Part shown: positions 17,654 through 27,358 of the stretch, piece after piece | Layout of the letters: each line of letters opens with the position of its first letter | Position numbering within the stretch: the stretch's first letter is position 1 | NCBI RefSeq assembly: GCF_011304355.1 | Contig: NZ_CP049888.1 | Span: forward strand, 1,054,001-1,118,000 | DNA from: Weissella coleopterorum | Lineage (GTDB): Bacteria > Bacillota > Bacilli > Lactobacillales > Lactobacillaceae | Length of the DNA stretch: 64,000 nt | Reading direction: 5' to 3' | Notes under the pieces: model-generated | What the model was told of the DNA's origin: nothing | Seen by the model: the letters and a program-made list of their open reading frames with translations, nothing else | The model's database searches: none | Position numbers and translations under genes: made by a program

Positions 17654-18079
17654 TTATCTATACGATTTAAAAATTATCGCCGTTGCAATCAGTTCTTCAA
17701 TATTTACCACAATATCTTTTAAACCTACGTTAATTAATTGTACTTTGATATTCTGACCTGAAATGACTGTTTGTACCGGAATTAGATGTTTATTTTGTAT
17801 TAAATTATCATTTACAACTAGTTGAATCATCTCATCTTCATCCAAATGAATTGATATTCCTGTTTCAACCAATGTAGGTGATAACAACTTCTGTAGTTCT
17901 GGATTACTCCGGAAGCCCTTTAATTTCTTTTGAATGTTTATAACAGATATCCCTTGAAAAAATGAGTTACTCAATATAGATGGAATAGTTGTCTGCTTTA
18001 CACTAGTAAGCTGGTATCCTGGTAAATCTAATCCAAAAGGTAATTCAATCTCTTGTCCTAATTTTGTGATTTTACGCAT
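17654..18079 (-). CDS. dUTPase-fold protein without the catalytic motifs
   Basis: 141 aa. The C-terminal two thirds align by eye with trimeric dUTPases: LVETGISIHLDEDEMIQLVV matches the TGIAI...PEG strand pair, LIQNKHLIPVQTVIS matches the SGLA-KHGI-GVID stretch, and IKVQLINVGLKDIVVNIEEL with IATAIIF matches the VxLxNxGxxDfxIxxGDRIAQLI end. But the RSGLA motif reads NDNLIQ, the catalytic Asp and YRG of motif 3 read VISGQN, and the GDRIAQ Asp/Arg are gone, so dUTP hydrolysis is unlikely. It starts 37 bases beyond the LCP terminator with only a weak GAGAG site. A regulatory or binding role is possible; the assignment is my inference. Confidence 0.5.
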   Translation of the reverse strand: MRKITKLGQEIELPFGLDLPGYQLTSVKQTTIPSILSNSFFQGISVINIQKKLKGFRSNPELQKLLSPTLVETGISIHLDEDEMIQLVVNDNLIQNKHLIPVQTVISGQNIKVQLINVGLKDIVVNIEELIATAIIFKSYR

Positions 18080-18115
18080 TTTTAAATTCTCTCATTTCTA
18101 ATATTTTAAACAACC

Positions 18116-18144
18116 AAAAAAGGGAATCTGCTATGCGGATTCCC
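18116..18144 (-). terminator. Rho-independent terminator after the LCP gene
   Basis: GGGAATC (18122-18128) pairs with GATTCCC (18138-18144) around a 9-base loop. On the minus strand it is followed by a run of six T. It lies 9 bases past the LCP stop, separating that gene from the dUTPase-like gene. Confidence 0.9.
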
Positions 18145-18152
18145 AAATATAT

Positions 18153-19046
18153 TTAATTTTCATTCATTGCTGATTCAATTTCATCATGAACACGAGTTAT
18201 TTCACTTTGTGGAATAACTTGGTATGAAACTCCACCCTCCATAATACCTTCACCAACAATTTGATCCGTTTCAATCGTATTGGCGGCTTTATTATACTTC
18301 AAAGCCAAATTTTGCAAAGATGACTGCGAAATATTTGACCGAACATTGTCTGAAACAGATGCTAAGAAGTCACCTGACAATGCAGAGGTCGGATTTTGTT
18401 TCAATTTATTCAAGACGGCTTTAACAACTAATTGTTGACGCTGTTGACGCCCATAATCTCCCTTGGGATCATCATAACGCATCCGAGAAAAGGCTAAGGC
18501 TTTAGTCCCATTCATACTGTAACTTTGACCATTCACAAATGAATATCCTTCATAATCGAAAGTCAAAGGCGCGGTTACGGTTACCCCGCCAACGGCATTC
18601 ACTAATTGCTTAAGACCATTCATATTTACTAATAGATACCCATCAAGTTTAATATCTAGTAAATTCTCAACAGCACTAGTGGCTGATTCCGAATCACCTT
18701 CAGCATAGGCCGCATTTAATTTAGCAGTATGCCCGTTTAATTGTATTTTAGTATCACGTTCAATTGAAACTAATGTAGTTTTTTGTGATTTTGGATTAAC
18801 GGTCATGACCATCATTGTATCAGTCCGTCCCTTATAACTCCGTCCCAAAGCACCCGTGTCTGTCCCTAACAATAGGTATGAGACAGACTCACTTGAGCTT
18901 GTTTTGGTATCAGATGTTTTACTTAAGGTACTGTCCAAGGAATTAATTTTAGATGTAGTGCTATGTAATTGGTAAAAGGCATATCCGCCTATTCCAACAC
19001 CTAAGGCCACTACAATTCCGAGAATACTCAACAAAACTTTTTTCAT
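18153..19046 (-). CDS. LytR-CpsA-Psr (LCP) family wall-polymer ligase
   Basis: 297 aa. An N-terminal membrane helix (LLSILGIVVALGVGIGGYAF) precedes an extracellular LCP domain with YLLLGTDTG, GRTDTMMVMTVNPK, TLVSIERDTKIQL, LNAAYAEG, DGYLLVNMNGLKQLVNAVGG and AFSRMRYDDPKGDYGRQQRQ. These include the Asp and Arg residues that bind the pyrophosphate of the lipid carrier. LCP enzymes attach teichoic acid or polysaccharide to peptidoglycan on the outer face of the membrane, so it is the natural last step for the polymer made by the adjacent cluster. I use ATG 19046 behind GGGG; an in-frame TTG at 19058 is less likely. Confidence 0.95.
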   Translation of the reverse strand: MKKVLLSILGIVVALGVGIGGYAFYQLHSTTSKINSLDSTLSKTSDTKTSSSESVSYLLLGTDTGALGRSYKGRTDTMMVMTVNPKSQKTTLVSIERDTKIQLNGHTAKLNAAYAEGDSESATSAVENLLDIKLDGYLLVNMNGLKQLVNAVGGVTVTAPLTFDYEGYSFVNGQSYSMNGTKALAFSRMRYDDPKGDYGRQQRQQLVVKAVLNKLKQNPTSALSGDFLASVSDNVRSNISQSSLQNLALKYNKAANTIETDQIVGEGIMEGGVSYQVIPQSEITRVHDEIESAMNEN

Positions 19047-19078
19047 GATTTTCCCCAATTCTTTTTTGAATTAGGTTT

Positions 19079-19107
19079 ATTATACCCTATTGTTTTGATA
19101 ATACCAA
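19079..19107 (-). promoter_or_regulatory. Promoter of the LCP gene
   Basis: On the minus strand TTGGTA (19102-19107) and a perfect TATAAT (19079-19084) are separated by exactly 17 bases, about 33 bases upstream of the LCP start codon. Confidence 0.7.
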
Positions 19108-19159
19108 AGAAATCAATGTTTCTAACCTCTCAAATCCCTTCATGCCGGCATTAAAGAAA

Positions 19160-19966
19160 TTAATTTACTTTGTCGTTTAATTGAATAAAATTTAATATCA
19201 CCCGATTAAATTCATCCACGGCCTCTAAATGTGGAATATGTCCAACCCCTTGGAAATGATAAACTGCTGAATTTATATGTTTTTGTAATTTCAGCGCTGC
19301 TTCTGGATAGCCTGCTGGATAGAGTGGCGATTTATTTCCAGATAAAAATAAATGTGGTCGCTCTTCTTGTGGTAAGACATCCCGCCAATCTTGCGCTATT
19401 CCATCTAATAATAAAGGCCGGGTTAATTTAAAATCAAACGGCGTATAATTATCTGCCAATACTTTTTTAATCTCATCATTTAAATGTTGTTGTGTTAATT
19501 TGATTTTCGGAAAACGATCCGCAAAGATTGCCAATTGATCCATAGAAGATTCTTTTAACCCGAATTGCCAATCTCCCTCATTCAGCATTTTAGGGGTTTG
19601 ATCCTCCGTTATAAGACTGATAATTTTTTGATTACCAAACAAAGATAAATAGATTTCAATTACACTAACTCCCATTGAATGCCCAATCACATGGCATCGC
19701 TGCACGTGAAGCGTCTTTAACAATTCATGAACATCTGTGGCTAAACGCGCAATACGCAGTCCTCGTTTAGTCTGTTCACTTTGTCCATGACTGCGATAAT
19801 CGAGCCGTAACGTTCGATAACCAGCCGCTGTTAAGGTCTCAACTTGCGGCAACCATGTGGCTATATTACTAGTATAACCACCAAGTAACAATACAACCGG
19901 ACCTTCCCATGGACCATCCCAGTGGTAATTGAGTTGAATCCCATCGTTGGTTTTAAAAAATGACAT
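19160..19966 (-). CDS. Alpha/beta hydrolase
   Basis: 268 aa, single domain, no signal peptide. The fold is clear: VVLLLGGYTSNIATWLPQVE gives the oxyanion strand, the nucleophile elbow is GHSMG (Ser in VIGHSMGVSVIEIY), and the catalytic His is in GVGHIPHLEAVDEF near the end. LRLDYRSHGQSE resembles the esterase/lipase and 3-oxoadipate lactonase group. The substrate cannot be predicted. AAGGAGG lies nine bases before ATG 19966. The gene stands alone between the pdh operon end and the LCP gene. Confidence 0.85.
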   Translation of the reverse strand: MSFFKTNDGIQLNYHWDGPWEGPVVLLLGGYTSNIATWLPQVETLTAAGYRTLRLDYRSHGQSEQTKRGLRIARLATDVHELLKTLHVQRCHVIGHSMGVSVIEIYLSLFGNQKIISLITEDQTPKMLNEGDWQFGLKESSMDQLAIFADRFPKIKLTQQHLNDEIKKVLADNYTPFDFKLTRPLLLDGIAQDWRDVLPQEERPHLFLSGNKSPLYPAGYPEAALKLQKHINSAVYHFQGVGHIPHLEAVDEFNRVILNFIQLNDKVN

Positions 19967-20126
19967 TAATACCCCTCCTTTTTAAACTATAAACAATGAT
20001 TATTTTCGTTCGCGTCTTCCGAGTTACTAGTATGTTGCATTAAACTGTGTCAGTCCAATTGTTAAAATCAAGTTATCTCCCAACCTTTCAGGGTCTCAGA
20101 AATTCACACCATCTTATATAAGAATA

Positions 20127-20167
20127 TAAAAGGTTGCTGCATCCCCAAAAATTGGTGCAACAACCTT
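20127..20167 (-). terminator. Terminator of the lplA-pdh operon
   Basis: AAGGTTGCTGCA and TGCAACAACCTT form a 12-bp stem with one mismatch. On the minus strand it is followed by a short T-rich stretch. It lies about 100 bases beyond lpdA. The rest of the 304-base gap (19967-20270) shows only the hydrolase SD and a weak TATAGT box. Confidence 0.7.
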
Positions 20168-20270
20168 GATTTAAAATGACTCTATTTTTGATACTAACGT
20201 TGCCTACTCTTAAGTAATTGAATGATATTTTGCATCAAAGTATCAAAATAGCGTAAAGCAAGTTTCATCT

Positions 20271-21677
20271 TTAGATATGAATGCCTAAGCCATCTGCAAC
20301 TTCGGCCGCGTCCATAATTGCTTCACCCAAAGTTGGATGTGGATGGATTGTTAAGGAAATGTCTTCTGAAGTTAATCCATTTTCAATGGCTAGTGATAGT
20401 TCTGAAATCAAGTCTGAAGCACCAGGCCCCACAATTTGAGCACCCAGCATAGCCTTAGTCTTCTTATCTGTCACTAGGCGTACAAATCCAGTCCCTGCAT
20501 CCATGGCTAATGCACGTCCATTGGCTGCGAAAGGAAATTTTGTAACCTGCGCGTCAATTTGATTAATTTTAATCGATTCAGGTGTTTCTCCAGTAGAAGC
20601 TAATTCAATATGAGTATATGCCACTGATGGCAACGAATAGTGTAAGTCATGCGCATTATCAGCTCCACTAATTGCAGCCGCAGCAACTTTCCCTTCGAAA
20701 CTAGCCTTATGGGCTAAAGCTGGACCAGCTACAATATCTCCAATTGCATAAATATGAGGAACGCTCGTACGCATACTATCATTCGTCTCCAACAATCCAT
20801 GCTCGCCTTGTTTAATATCAGTATTATTTAGCCCTAATGTATCTGTATTCGCTTTTCGTCCCACTGAGACGAGTAAATAGTCGCCAGTAACGGTTTGTGC
20901 TTTCCCATCCACTTCAAACGTCAATGTAACATCTTGATCCGTTTGCGTGGCCGACTTCGCCATTGCTGAAGTAAAGATTTCACCACCATGAGCCTTAAAA
21001 TCTTGCAAGACTGGTTTAGTCATTTCACTATCGAAACCATTTAAGGTATGATCCAATCCTTCAATAATGGTTACTTTTGCCCCTAAGTTGGCATATGCAC
21101 CACCTAATTCAGATCCAATGACTCCACCACCAATTACAATCAAATGCTTAGGAATCTCTGGTAGGCTCAATGCACCTGTTGAATCAACGATTCGTCCGCC
21201 AAATTTAAAATTTGGAATCTCAACCGGACGTGAGCCTGTTGCAATAATACAATTATCAAATTGCAAAAGTTGATGTCCATCTTCTTGAACTACATTTAAC
21301 GTTTCATTATCGTTAAAACTAGCTTCACCTTGAATTACATCAATGTGATGTTTTTTCAAGAGCATTGCAACGCCACTCGTTAATTTCTCCACAACTTGAT
21401 GTTGTTTCCAATCTTGCGTTTGCTGCCAATCCAGTTCACCAGTCATAGACAATCCAAATGGATTCTGTTCCTGTGAATCACGGTAATGGTGTCCCACATT
21501 GATTAATGCCTTTGATGGTATACATCCAATATTTAAACAAACTCCACCAATTTGATCTCTTTCAATGATGGTTACTTTTTGACCCAGTTCGGCCGCACGG
21601 ATGGCGGCAACATAACCACCAGGTCCAGAACCGATCACTACGGTCCCCACTTCTGTTGCTTGTGCACCTACAACCAT
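20271..21677 (-). CDS. lpdA: Dihydrolipoyl dehydrogenase (E3 of pyruvate dehydrogenase)
   Basis: 468 aa. E3 reoxidises dihydrolipoamide on E2 with FAD and NAD+. Visible are the FAD motif VVIGSGPGGYVAAIRAAELG, the redox-active disulfide GGVCLNIGCIPSKAL, the NAD motif LIVIGGGVIGSELGGAYANLG, HIYAIGDIVAGPALAHKASF, and the C-terminal HPHPTLGEAIMDAA with the catalytic His. GGAGGTG sits eight bases before ATG 21677. It begins 5 bases after the pdhC stop and is the last gene of the operon. No lipoyl domain is attached to this E3. Confidence 0.97.
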   Translation of the reverse strand: MVVGAQATEVGTVVIGSGPGGYVAAIRAAELGQKVTIIERDQIGGVCLNIGCIPSKALINVGHHYRDSQEQNPFGLSMTGELDWQQTQDWKQHQVVEKLTSGVAMLLKKHHIDVIQGEASFNDNETLNVVQEDGHQLLQFDNCIIATGSRPVEIPNFKFGGRIVDSTGALSLPEIPKHLIVIGGGVIGSELGGAYANLGAKVTIIEGLDHTLNGFDSEMTKPVLQDFKAHGGEIFTSAMAKSATQTDQDVTLTFEVDGKAQTVTGDYLLVSVGRKANTDTLGLNNTDIKQGEHGLLETNDSMRTSVPHIYAIGDIVAGPALAHKASFEGKVAAAAISGADNAHDLHYSLPSVAYTHIELASTGETPESIKINQIDAQVTKFPFAANGRALAMDAGTGFVRLVTDKKTKAMLGAQIVGPGASDLISELSLAIENGLTSEDISLTIHPHPTLGEAIMDAAEVADGLGIHI

Positions 21678-21682
21678 ATTTA

Positions 21683-22995
21683 TTACACCTCCATCAGCAT
21701 AAATGCTGGATCAGCTAATAATTGCTTCAGATAATTCATCGCATTTTGCGCTAACATCCCATCAATCAATCGATGATCATAACTCAATGACAACTTCATA
21801 TTTTGACCAATAGCTAATTCACCATCTTCAGCTACAATCGGCTCCTTCAAAATAGATCCTAATCCCAATATCATTACTTCTTTTCCGTTAATAATTGGTG
21901 TAAACCAAGTCCCACGCGCAGAACCAAGATTTGAAATAGTCATTGTCCCACCTTGCATTTGAGTGGGTTTGATTGAACCATCCCGGACAGCTTCAGCTAA
22001 TTCGCTGATCTCTTTTGCAATTGCTTGAATTGACTTACTTTCAGCATGTGCGACGACTGGCACATATAATCCAGTTGGTGCATTCACAGCAATTCCCATA
22101 TTAACCGTGTCATGATAGACAATCTCGTTTGTATTCATATCAAGTGAAGCATTCAATTCTGGGAACTTTTTACCAACGGCAGCCATTGCTTTAACAGCAT
22201 ACGCCAAATATGTAAGATGGACCCTTGTTCCTTCATTTGGTCTTTAAAAGTCTTTCGATGTTGGACCAGTTTAGCAACTTCAACACTATCAAAATTAGTT
22301 ACTGTCGGAATGGTTTCATTTTGATGAGTCATCGCCTTAGCAATTGCCTTTCGAACGCCCGACATTGGTTGACGACCTTCTTTGGTTTCTGGGACATGCA
22401 CACTTGACGTCGCATTATTCTCAGGCATCACCGTCGATGCTTCTGTCACATTATTTACCACCGGTGCTGCCACCATTGGCTTAGCTTCCGCCACATTTGA
22501 ACCAGAGAAATTCTCAACATCCTGTAAGGTAATATGACCATGTCGACCTGTTGCTTTGACTTGCGTTAAGTCAATTTGATGTGCTGCTGCATAATGCCGG
22601 ACAGATGGCATCGCTAAAATTTGACCATTGGATGCAACTACCGGGCTTTGCTCCGTTTCACTAGCCTCGGGATCCGTTTGCTCTGCCTTTTTTGCCGGAG
22701 CTGATGGTGATGCTTCCTTGGCTGGTTCTATTTCCCCTGAATCACCTGTACTACTTCCGTCCCCATCAAATTCAATCAGGGGATCACCGACCGCAACCGT
22801 TGTATTGGGCTCGACAAATAACTTCGTTACTGTTCCAGCGTAGGGCGAAAGGATTTCTTGCATTAACTTATCATTTTGAACTTCAGCAACCGAATCATCC
22901 ACGGCCACTTGATCACCTACTTTAACGAGCCAATTGGTAATATCACCTTCGGCCATTCCTTCACCAATATCTGGCATTTTAAAAATTTCAGTCAT
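21683..22995 (-). pseudogene. pdhC: Dihydrolipoamide acetyltransferase (E2), split by a one-base frameshift
   Basis: The first frame (ATG 22995) has a lipoyl domain (VAEVQNDKLMQEILSPYAG, lipoyl-Lys), an Ala/Pro/Glu linker, a peripheral-subunit-binding domain (PSVRHYAAAHQIDLTQVKAT) and the start of the catalytic domain (GRQPMSGVRKAIAKAM). It loses homology after KDQMKEQG. The catalytic remainder continues in another frame (VHLTYLAYAVKAMAAVG onward) with SLSYDHRLIDG and a normal end at 21683. Restoring one G in the GGG run (22222-22224 on the plus strand) rejoins the frames as ...KEQGVHLTYLAY.... So there is a one-base deletion in a short homopolymer, either a sequencing error or a real mutation. 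Neighbours pdhA, pdhB, lpdA and lplA are intact, which favours an error or recent event. Start SD is AGGAGG; the ATG overlaps the pdhB stop. Confidence 0.9.
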
Positions 22996-23968
22996 AATTC
23001 ACTACCTCCTTAGCCTTTTCCACCACATCATCAGCCTTGATCATCCAATCATTTTCAGCTTGTGCAAATGGATAAATTGAATCCGGTGCAGCAATTCGTC
23101 CAATGGGGGCTTTTAAGCTAAGAATAAATCGTTCTGAAATTTCTGCCATAACCGTCGCACCAATCCCAGCCATCCGTTGTGCTTCCTGCACTACCAAAAC
23201 TCGACCAGTTTTTTGTACTGACTCACCAATCGTCTTAATATCAATTGGCGAAACCGTCCGCAAATCAACGACTTCAGCATTAATACCCTGCTTTGCTAGT
23301 TCGTCTGCAGCCTTTAAAGCCACTGGTACTGAACCACCGTAGGCTATAATTGAAATATCATCACCTTGTCGTGCAATTGCCGCTTGATCTAGTGGTGTAG
23401 TGTAATAGCCTTCTGGAACTTCCCCTTTTAGTGATCGATATAAGTGCAAATTTTCCAGAAAGACTACCGGATCGTTTGATTCGATCGAACTCAACAAAAG
23501 TCCTTTCGCATCAGCAGGATTAGCAGGCATCACTACCCGGATTCCAGGAACTTGTGCTACTAAACCTTCCAAATTATCCGCGTGCATTTCAGGAGTCTTA
23601 GTTCCACCACCATAAGGCGAGCGAACGACGATTGGCATATTTCGAGTATTATTAAAGCGATAGCGGGTCCGAGCCATTTGACCAGCAATGGAATCCATAA
23701 CTTCAAACACGAATCCAAAAAATTGAATTTCCATAATTGGTCGATAATTTTGCGTTGCCAAACCCATGGCTAAGCCGCCAATTCCTGATTCTGCTAAAGG
23801 TGTGTTGAAAACTCTATCTTCTCCGAATTTGGCTTGCAAGCCATCCGTTGCTCGGAAAACTCCTCCATTTTCACCCACGTCTTCACCAAAGATCAAAGTA
23901 TTGTCGTCTTTAGCTAGGGCTAAATCCAATGCTTCTTGAATTGCCGCAATATATGTTTTGTTAGCCAT
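22988..23968 (-). CDS. pdhB: Pyruvate dehydrogenase E1 beta subunit
   Basis: 326 aa, normal for E1-beta. Features: [70 protein letters not shown] and the C-terminal transketolase domain ([33 protein letters not shown]). With E1-alpha it uses thiamine diphosphate to decarboxylate pyruvate and acetylate lipoyl-E2. Its stop overlaps the pdhC start. A GAGGG site precedes ATG 23968, two bases after pdhA. Confidence 0.97.
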   Translation of the reverse strand: MANKTYIAAIQEALDLALAKDDNTLIFGEDVGENGGVFRATDGLQAKFGEDRVFNTPLAESGIGGLAMGLATQNYRPIMEIQFFGFVFEVMDSIAGQMARTRYRFNNTRNMPIVVRSPYGGGTKTPEMHADNLEGLVAQVPGIRVVMPANPADAKGLLLSSIESNDPVVFLENLHLYRSLKGEVPEGYYTTPLDQAAIARQGDDISIIAYGGSVPVALKAADELAKQGINAEVVDLRTVSPIDIKTIGESVQKTGRVLVVQEAQRMAGIGATVMAEISERFILSLKAPIGRIAAPDSIYPFAQAENDWMIKADDVVEKAKEVVNYD

Positions 23969-23970
23969 AA

Positions 23971-25107
23971 CTACTTTCCCTCACTTTCAAACTTATCAAT
24001 CTGCTCTTGCATCGCTTGACTTGGAACTTCTAAGGTATTTTTGATGAAGTCCGAAATTTTTTGTTTTTCAATATTATCAGCAATTTTAATTTGATCATCA
24101 ATCAATGCATTAACTTCATCAACGTATGCTTGTTCCTTTGTCTCATCCCAAATTCCTTTATCCGTCATAAATTGACGCATTCGAATCAAAGGTTCACGCT
24201 TCCACCATTCATCAATATCTGATTGTTCTCGATAGCGTAACGGGTCATCCCCAGCCGTTGAATGTGGTTCCAATCGATTAGTAAGAGTTTCAATCAAAAC
24301 AGGACCATTACCAGCTACACTCCAAGCCCGTGCTTTCTTGGCAGCTAAATACATGGCCAATGGGTCATTTCCATCAACAACCATACTTGGCAAGCCGGAT
24401 GCCCAACCTTTAGCCGCTAAGTGCTGAGCAGCTGTTTGTAACTTACGCGGAGTTGAAATGGCATACCCGTTATTTTGAATGAAGAAGACTGCATTCGCTT
24501 TGTATGCAGATGCAAAATTAATTCCTTCGTAGAAATCTCCCTGTGAAGAACCACCATCACCTGTATATGTGTACGCAACAGCATCCTGCTTCCGTTTTTT
24601 TAGACCCAATGCCGTTCCAGCTGCCTCAACATATTGCGCTCCAATGATAATTTGTGGCATCCAAGCGTTTACAGGCTTACCATCCTCAGTTGTCATTTCG
24701 TTCCCTTTGGCATGTCCCCGTGACCACAAAATCGCTTTCCAAATTGGCCATCCTTTGACGACAATTTCTGGAATATCACGATAGCCAGGGAACAACCAAT
24801 CATCATCTTTGAATGCGTATGATGAAGCCATTTGTGAAGCTTCCTGTCCCGCCGTTGGTGCGAAGAATCCAAAGCGTCCTTGCTTAGCAAGCTTTGTGGA
24901 GCGAATGTCTAGTTGCCGGCTCAAAATCATGCGCTGCATGATAGCGACTAGGTCATCATCACTAATATCAGATTGATTAAAAGTTTCTTCATCAACCAGT
25001 TGTCCAGCATTATTCAATATCTGGAGGGTTGGAAAAGCCTCATCTTGTTGCTGAATTTGATAATCAAAATCTAAAACCTTTGCATTTTGCTCTGTCATAT
25101 TTGCCAT
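23971..25107 (-). CDS. pdhA: Pyruvate dehydrogenase E1 alpha subunit
   Basis: 378 aa. The thiamine-diphosphate motif is [20 protein letters not shown] with the downstream NNGYAIS; the phosphorylation-loop region reads [18 protein letters not shown], as in branched-chain-type E1-alpha proteins of Gram-positives. [20 protein letters not shown] is also typical. I use ATG 25107, which follows AAAGGAG; a longer in-frame start at 25179 would run into lplA and lacks a site. It begins 13 bases after lplA, in the same operon. Confidence 0.96.
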   Translation of the reverse strand: MANMTEQNAKVLDFDYQIQQQDEAFPTLQILNNAGQLVDEETFNQSDISDDDLVAIMQRMILSRQLDIRSTKLAKQGRFGFFAPTAGQEASQMASSYAFKDDDWLFPGYRDIPEIVVKGWPIWKAILWSRGHAKGNEMTTEDGKPVNAWMPQIIIGAQYVEAAGTALGLKKRKQDAVAYTYTGDGGSSQGDFYEGINFASAYKANAVFFIQNNGYAISTPRKLQTAAQHLAAKGWASGLPSMVVDGNDPLAMYLAAKKARAWSVAGNGPVLIETLTNRLEPHSTAGDDPLRYREQSDIDEWWKREPLIRMRQFMTDKGIWDETKEQAYVDEVNALIDDQIKIADNIEKQKISDFIKNTLEVPSQAMQEQIDKFESEGK

Positions 25108-25120
25108 TTCAGGCTCCTTT

Positions 25121-26119
25121 CTAATCTTCCCGGTCACCAACAAAGAGGCTTGCCAATTCCTGATTTTGGATTCCTCCAAAATATTGACAATCTTGATTGG
25201 CGATCAAGACATTCTCAATTACTCGTCTGTCAAATGGTACGCCAATAAATTGATCCTTAATTTCACGCCAATCCCTAACACCAAGGAAATCACCTTTAAA
25301 ATTAATTTCCTGAATGTTTCCTTGATCAACGTTAACTTGCACATCAATACTACCACCCGCAAATTTGGCGTGATTCTCAAAATCAAATTTTGGACTATGA
25401 CCATAATTCCAATCCCATGTCGCAAATTTATGATCACGTAAGTCTTTGATTCCAGCTAACTGTTCCTCAGACAATACCAATTCACCATCTTGACCTTTAT
25501 TAGTTAGATAGTATCGTAGTGCCTCAATAAATTTTTCAATTGTCAAATCTTGCGGTGCATAGTCTTTAATGTTGCCAACTCGGGCTCGAACGGACTTAGC
25601 TGCCTTTGAAATAAACTTTTCATCGGCAACATTTAATGAATGAACCATCGCATCTACATCTGTATCCCAAAGTAAAGTTCCATGGTGCATGAGGTAACCT
25701 CCTGCGTAACGCTGCGCATTACCAGAAATTTTCTTTCCAGCCACCTCTAGATCATTTCGTCCCGTGATTTCAGCCTGAATTCCTAACGAACGTAAGGCTT
25801 CATACATTGGCTGGACAAATTGTTTAAAGTTTACTGAACTACTCTGTTTAACTGGAACAAAGAATGTAAAACAGATATTTCCTAAATCATGATAGACTGC
25901 GCCACCTCCTGAAACACGTCGGACGACTTGGATTTGATTTTGATCAATGTATTCTTGATTAATTTCACCAAAAGTATTTTGATTCTGACCAACAATCACG
26001 GCGCGTTTATTTTGCCAAAGAGCAAAGACAGGTTCAGTAGGTTTTAAATGATCCAATAACCAACTATCCATCGCAATGTTCTCATAGGCATCCTGACCTA
26101 AATAATTAATATACCTCAT
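25121..26119 (-). CDS. lplA: Lipoate-protein ligase
   Basis: 332 aa. Lipoate ligases activate lipoate with ATP and attach it to the lipoyl-Lys of E2. The lipoate-binding motif RRVSGGGAVYHDLGNICFTF is present, as are GRNDLEVAGKKISGNAQ and YLMHHGTLLWDTDVDAM, then a C-terminal accessory domain (KFDFENHAKFAGGSIDV). I use ATG 26119, preceded by AAAGGAG; the 27-residue longer version has no site. Being first in the operon, it supplies lipoylation for the pyruvate dehydrogenase it is transcribed with. Confidence 0.95.
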   Translation of the reverse strand: MRYINYLGQDAYENIAMDSWLLDHLKPTEPVFALWQNKRAVIVGQNQNTFGEINQEYIDQNQIQVVRRVSGGGAVYHDLGNICFTFFVPVKQSSSVNFKQFVQPMYEALRSLGIQAEITGRNDLEVAGKKISGNAQRYAGGYLMHHGTLLWDTDVDAMVHSLNVADEKFISKAAKSVRARVGNIKDYAPQDLTIEKFIEALRYYLTNKGQDGELVLSEEQLAGIKDLRDHKFATWDWNYGHSPKFDFENHAKFAGGSIDVQVNVDQGNIQEINFKGDFLGVRDWREIKDQFIGVPFDRRVIENVLIANQDCQYFGGIQNQELASLFVGDRED

Positions 26120-26144
26120 GTTTAGCACTCCTTTGCACGCACTA

Positions 26145-26159
26145 ATGAAAGCGCTTACT
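26145..26159 (-). promoter_or_regulatory. CcpA cre site in the lplA-pdh leader
   Basis: ATGAAAGCGCTTACT matches the cre consensus WTGNAANCGNWNNCW at every position. It lies 25 bases upstream of the lplA start and just downstream of the putative start of transcription, where CcpA usually blocks elongation or initiation. This predicts repression of the operon by preferred sugars. Confidence 0.8.
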
Positions 26160-26174
26160 CTTTCGTACATTTTT

Positions 26175-26180
26175 AGTATA
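26175..26180 (-). promoter_or_regulatory. Extended -10 box of the lplA-pdh promoter
   Basis: On the minus strand TGATATACT gives an extended -10 (TATACT at 26175-26180). The -35 region is weak, which an extended -10 can tolerate. It places transcription start a few bases upstream of the cre site. Confidence 0.55.
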
Positions 26181-26366
26181 TCACATATAAATAGGTACAT
26201 TACGATAAAATTGAAGTATTTTGGTGATCATTATACTGGCCTCGTTTTTGTTGATATTTTCACTTATTAAACACATACACTACTTTAACAATCAAGGTAT
26301 CTTACCCAAGATATCCTTACTCGGCAGTGTTTATATGTGATGAATTTAATTTTTCGTTTTATGCCT

Positions 26367-26398
26367 AAAAAAAACAGACTAGTTATAAAACTAATCTG
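26367..26398 (-). terminator. Terminator after the HAD phosphatase gene
   Basis: CAGACTAGTT (26375-26384) pairs with AACTAATCTG (26389-26398), ten pairs including one G-U. On the minus strand it is followed by eight T. It closes the HAD gene transcript. Confidence 0.9.
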
Positions 26399-26440
26399 GT
26401 TCTCTGCATATCATATATTAATTTATTAATTTGGTTATTT

Positions 26441-27256
26441 TTAATTTAATGCATAAGCTTTAATCGCTTTAGCAACTCCTGAATGATTATTATCTTCTGT
26501 AATCACATTCGCTAATTGCTTAATATCAGGAATAGCATTCCCCATTGCAACACCTAAACCGGCCGCTTTAATCATCGTAGCGTCATTGGCTTGGTCACCG
26601 ATGGCCATTGTTTGCTCGATCTTAACATCTAAATGTTGTGCAAGGGCAAGAAGCGCATTTCCTTTGGAAGTCTTCTTATTCACAAATTCTAAATTATTGG
26701 CGGTTGATCGAATAACAGTAACTTGGCTTTTGATGGTTTCTGGAATGATTGCTTGGACCCGATCTAATTCTTTCGCATCAGCATTTGCAATCGCTTTAAT
26801 CAAGTTAACGTCCCGTAGATCAGTATCATGTTCATAAACATGTAACGGAAGATTGACTAAGTAATTTTCATAACTAGCCCAAGGATCAACCAATTTAGCT
26901 GTAGTGTGGGCTTGATTCTGGTCTTCAGCTTGGAGATAAATCTTCTCCCGCTGCATAAATTGATGAATTTCAGACCATTCGGTCAAAGTTAACGCAGAAG
27001 CAAATAGAATTTCATGACCATCCGCCGTTTGCATTAAACCACCGTTATGGGTGACCACATATTGCTGATTTCCATTAATCTCCAGTTCATCCAGTAAAGG
27101 TTGCACTCCAGATAGCGGACGACCAGTTGTAATCACAATCTTAATGCCTTGCTTCATTGCTGTTTGAATCGCAACTTTAACATCCGAGGTAACCTCGTGT
27201 TGATCATTCAACAAAGTCCCATCAATATCAATTGATATAATTTTTATATTATTCAT
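26441..27256 (-). CDS. HAD-superfamily (Cof-type) sugar phosphatase
   Basis: 271 aa. Type IIB HAD phosphatase: motif I SIDIDGTLLND with both catalytic Asp residues, motif II ITTGRP, motif III Lys in the KTSKGNAL block, and motif IV MAIGDQANDATMIKAAG. Members of this family dephosphorylate sugar phosphates, flavin precursors and similar metabolites in the cytoplasm; the substrate is not predictable. ATG 27256 follows AAAGGAA; an in-frame TTG at 27292 is less likely. It is a single-gene unit. Confidence 0.92.
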   Translation of the reverse strand: MNNIKIISIDIDGTLLNDQHEVTSDVKVAIQTAMKQGIKIVITTGRPLSGVQPLLDELEINGNQQYVVTHNGGLMQTADGHEILFASALTLTEWSEIHQFMQREKIYLQAEDQNQAHTTAKLVDPWASYENYLVNLPLHVYEHDTDLRDVNLIKAIANADAKELDRVQAIIPETIKSQVTVIRSTANNLEFVNKKTSKGNALLALAQHLDVKIEQTMAIGDQANDATMIKAAGLGVAMGNAIPDIKQLANVITEDNNHSGVAKAIKAYALN

Positions 27257-27358
27257 TTTGCTATATTCCTTTACCGTTTCCAAATCATTCAAGCTTTAAT
27301 TCTTGAAAGTCTCACTTCGATTTAACTAAAATTAATTATAGCATAGCCCGTTCAAAAT

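Noticed and set aside
26293..26317. Hairpin AAGGTATCTT/AAGATATCCTT upstream of the lplA promoter as a terminator
   Set aside because: No T-run follows on either strand and no gene ends beside it. It is a real palindrome but its role is unclear.
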